Notes under the pieces: generated by a model | Seen by the model: only the letters and a program-made list of their open reading frames with translations | Told to the model about the DNA's origin: nothing | The model's database searches: none | Shown here: positions 63,035 to 64,000 of the stretch, in pieces | How the letters are laid out: each line of letters begins with the position of its first letter | Numbering within the stretch: the stretch's first letter is position 1 | Made by a program: the position numbers and the translations under genes | Assembly: GCA_025056155.1 (NCBI GenBank) | Contig: JANWWL010000006.1 | Span: 186,001 to 250,000 of the forward strand | Origin: Sphingomonadaceae bacterium | GTDB taxonomy: Bacteria; Pseudomonadota; Alphaproteobacteria; Sphingomonadales; Sphingomonadaceae | Length of the DNA stretch: 64,000 nucleotides | Reading direction: 5' to 3'

Positions 63035-64000
63035 GCCGCTACCTCATCCTGGACGAGGAGGGCCTCAAGCCCCTCGGCCCCCCGGCCGATGGGCCGGCCG
63101 TGGCCCTGCTGGCGACCACCGACGTCGTGGCCCACCGCCTCGCCCCTCCGGCCGACGGGAGCCGGCCCAGCCGGTCGGACGCTTCGGCGCACGCCGCCGA
63201 GCTCGCCGCCCAACCGGTCGACGACTTGCACCTGGCGCTGGGGCCACCCGGGCCCGACGGCCATCGGTGGCTGGCCCTCGTATCGCGCGAGCGCATGGCC
63301 GAGCTCTGCCGGTCGCTGGCCGATGCCGGGGTCGAGCGGGTGCTGCCGGCCGCCCTGGTCCTGCCGGCCCCGGCCGGTGCCACGCCGTCGGCCGCGGCGG
63401 CCGGCGGCCTGGTGCTGGTGCGCGGGGCCGACTTCGCCGGCAGTGCCGAGCCCGAGCTCGCCCAAGCGCTGGGCGCCCCGCCGACCCCGCCGCCGCTCGA
63501 GGCCGTGCTGCCGCCCGAGCCGCCGGCCGACGCCCCCGACCTGCTGCAAGGCGCGTTCGCCCCCGCCCGACCGTTCTGGCGCGCGCGCGGCTTCCGCCTG
63601 GCAGCGGTGGCGCTGGCCCTGGTGGCGGGGCTGTTCCTGGCGGTGCCCCCCGCGGCCCGATACGTCCGCGGCCAGGCCGAACGCCAGGCAGTCGACGCCG
63701 CCGCGGTGGCGATCGCCGCCCGCGCGCTGGGCGAGGAGATGACGGATCCGGCCCAGGCCACGGCCCGCCTGCTCGAGGCCGCACGCCAACACCCCGAGGC
63801 GGGCCTCGCCGAACGGTTGGCCCGCCTGTTCGCCGCGCTGGAGCCCGAGCCTCGCGTGGAGCTTACGCGCCTTGAGGCCGGGCCCGACGGCCGACTGGTC
63901 GCCACCCTGTCCGGGCCGCCGGAGGCCGTGAACGCCATCGCCCAGCGGCTGCGCCGGCAACCCCTCTCCCTGCGGCAAGACGGCGAACGGCTGATCCTGG
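63031..64000 (+). CDS. gspL: Type II secretion protein GspL (partial, C-terminus outside window)
   Basis: This is the first 323 residues of GspL. A cytoplasmic actin-like domain that binds GspE spans about 1-165. One membrane span lies near 192-210 (LAAVALALVAGLFLAVP), followed by the start of the periplasmic ferredoxin-like domain. The cytoplasmic part is short and Pro/Ala-rich compared with classical GspL. The frame is still open at base 64000. gspM would be expected next. Confidence 0.85.
   Translation, partial: MSRYLILDEEGLKPLGPPADGPAVALLATTDVVAHRLAPPADGSRPSRSDASAHAAELAAQPVDDLHLALGPPGPDGHRWLALVSRERMAELCRSLADAGVERVLPAALVLPAPAGATPSAAAAGGLVLVRGADFAGSAEPELAQALGAPPTPPPLEAVLPPEPPADAPDLLQGAFAPARPFWRARGFRLAAVALALVAGLFLAVPPAARYVRGQAERQAVDAAAVAIAARALGEEMTDPAQATARLLEAARQHPEAGLAERLARLFAALEPEPRVELTRLEAGPDGRLVATLSGPPEAVNAIAQRLRRQPLSLRQDGERLIL

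Overview
The window looks like chromosomal core sequence from a very GC-rich alphaproteobacterium, most probably of the Sphingomonadales. The basis is the RegB/SenC/RegA redox module, the xseA-DUF2093 pair, the large TonB-dependent receptors, a sphingomonad-type AraC regulator and ActR/RegA-type effector domain, and the high-GC codon use throughout. About 56 protein genes are supported. I found no rRNA, tRNA, CRISPR array, insertion sequence or phage genes. The taxonomic call rests on gene content and order and was not tested by a search.

Layout. 1-2155: a gamma-glutamyltransferase lipoprotein cut by the window edge, then pyrD. 2200-3413: a 26-bp tandem repeat, a possible structured RNA with a strong intrinsic terminator, and an AraC-type regulator. 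3417-6587: RegA and RegB, an ankyrin protein and SenC. 6587-9607: a YcgN-like protein, MutT, an M48 protease and TrmB. 9739-11109: a Rieske oxygenase gene split by an in-frame TAG. 11275-13712: an FMN hydroxy-acid dehydrogenase and CobS. 13816-19410: a TPR/aspartyl-hydroxylase, a sulfotransferase-like protein and a TonB receptor. 19913-26326: DUF2093-xseA, purD with a small-molecule kinase, a CNNM/CorC-type CBS protein and an OmpA lipoprotein. 26334-30383: rpmI-rplT-pheS-pheT. 30755-34274: YqgE, a peroxiredoxin with a dienelactone hydrolase, and a HAD phosphatase with dapD. 34343-40021: a subtilase autotransporter, dnaB, a threonine aldolase and a DMT transporter. 39928-42820: a flavin reductase, an enoyl-CoA hydratase and RhlE. 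42921-48807: two paralogous tandem TonB receptors. 49017-50636: an exported methyltransferase and a SIMPL gene broken by TAG. 50682-52693: a thioesterase-gloA-gloB-DUF6491-like operon. 53037-64000: gltX, a prepilin peptidase and the type II secretion operon gspC-D-E-F-G-I-J-K-L, running off the right edge.

How the genes work together. RegB/RegA is a redox two-component system, and SenC/Sco is the copper chaperone for cytochrome oxidase that is classically linked to it. GloA and GloB make up the whole glutathione-dependent methylglyoxal route in one operon. PheS, PheT, L20 and L35 form a translation operon. The gsp genes are tightly overlapped (ATGA or GTGA junctions) and encode nearly the whole T2SS, with the peptidase (GspO role) just upstream.

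Odd points. Two otherwise intact genes (Rieske oxygenase, SIMPL) each carry a single in-frame TAG, although TAG is used as a normal stop elsewhere in the window. RegB lacks the redox-active cysteine at the position 40 residues after its phosphorylated histidine. GspC has no PDZ domain, GspF lacks its usual N-terminal stretch, and no gspH was found. cobS has no cobT beside it. infC is absent from the rpmI operon. No clear novel defence or mobile system is present. The best candidates for something undescribed are the hydroxylase/sulfotransferase/TonB locus at 13.8-19.4 kb and the structured element at 2.3-2.45 kb.
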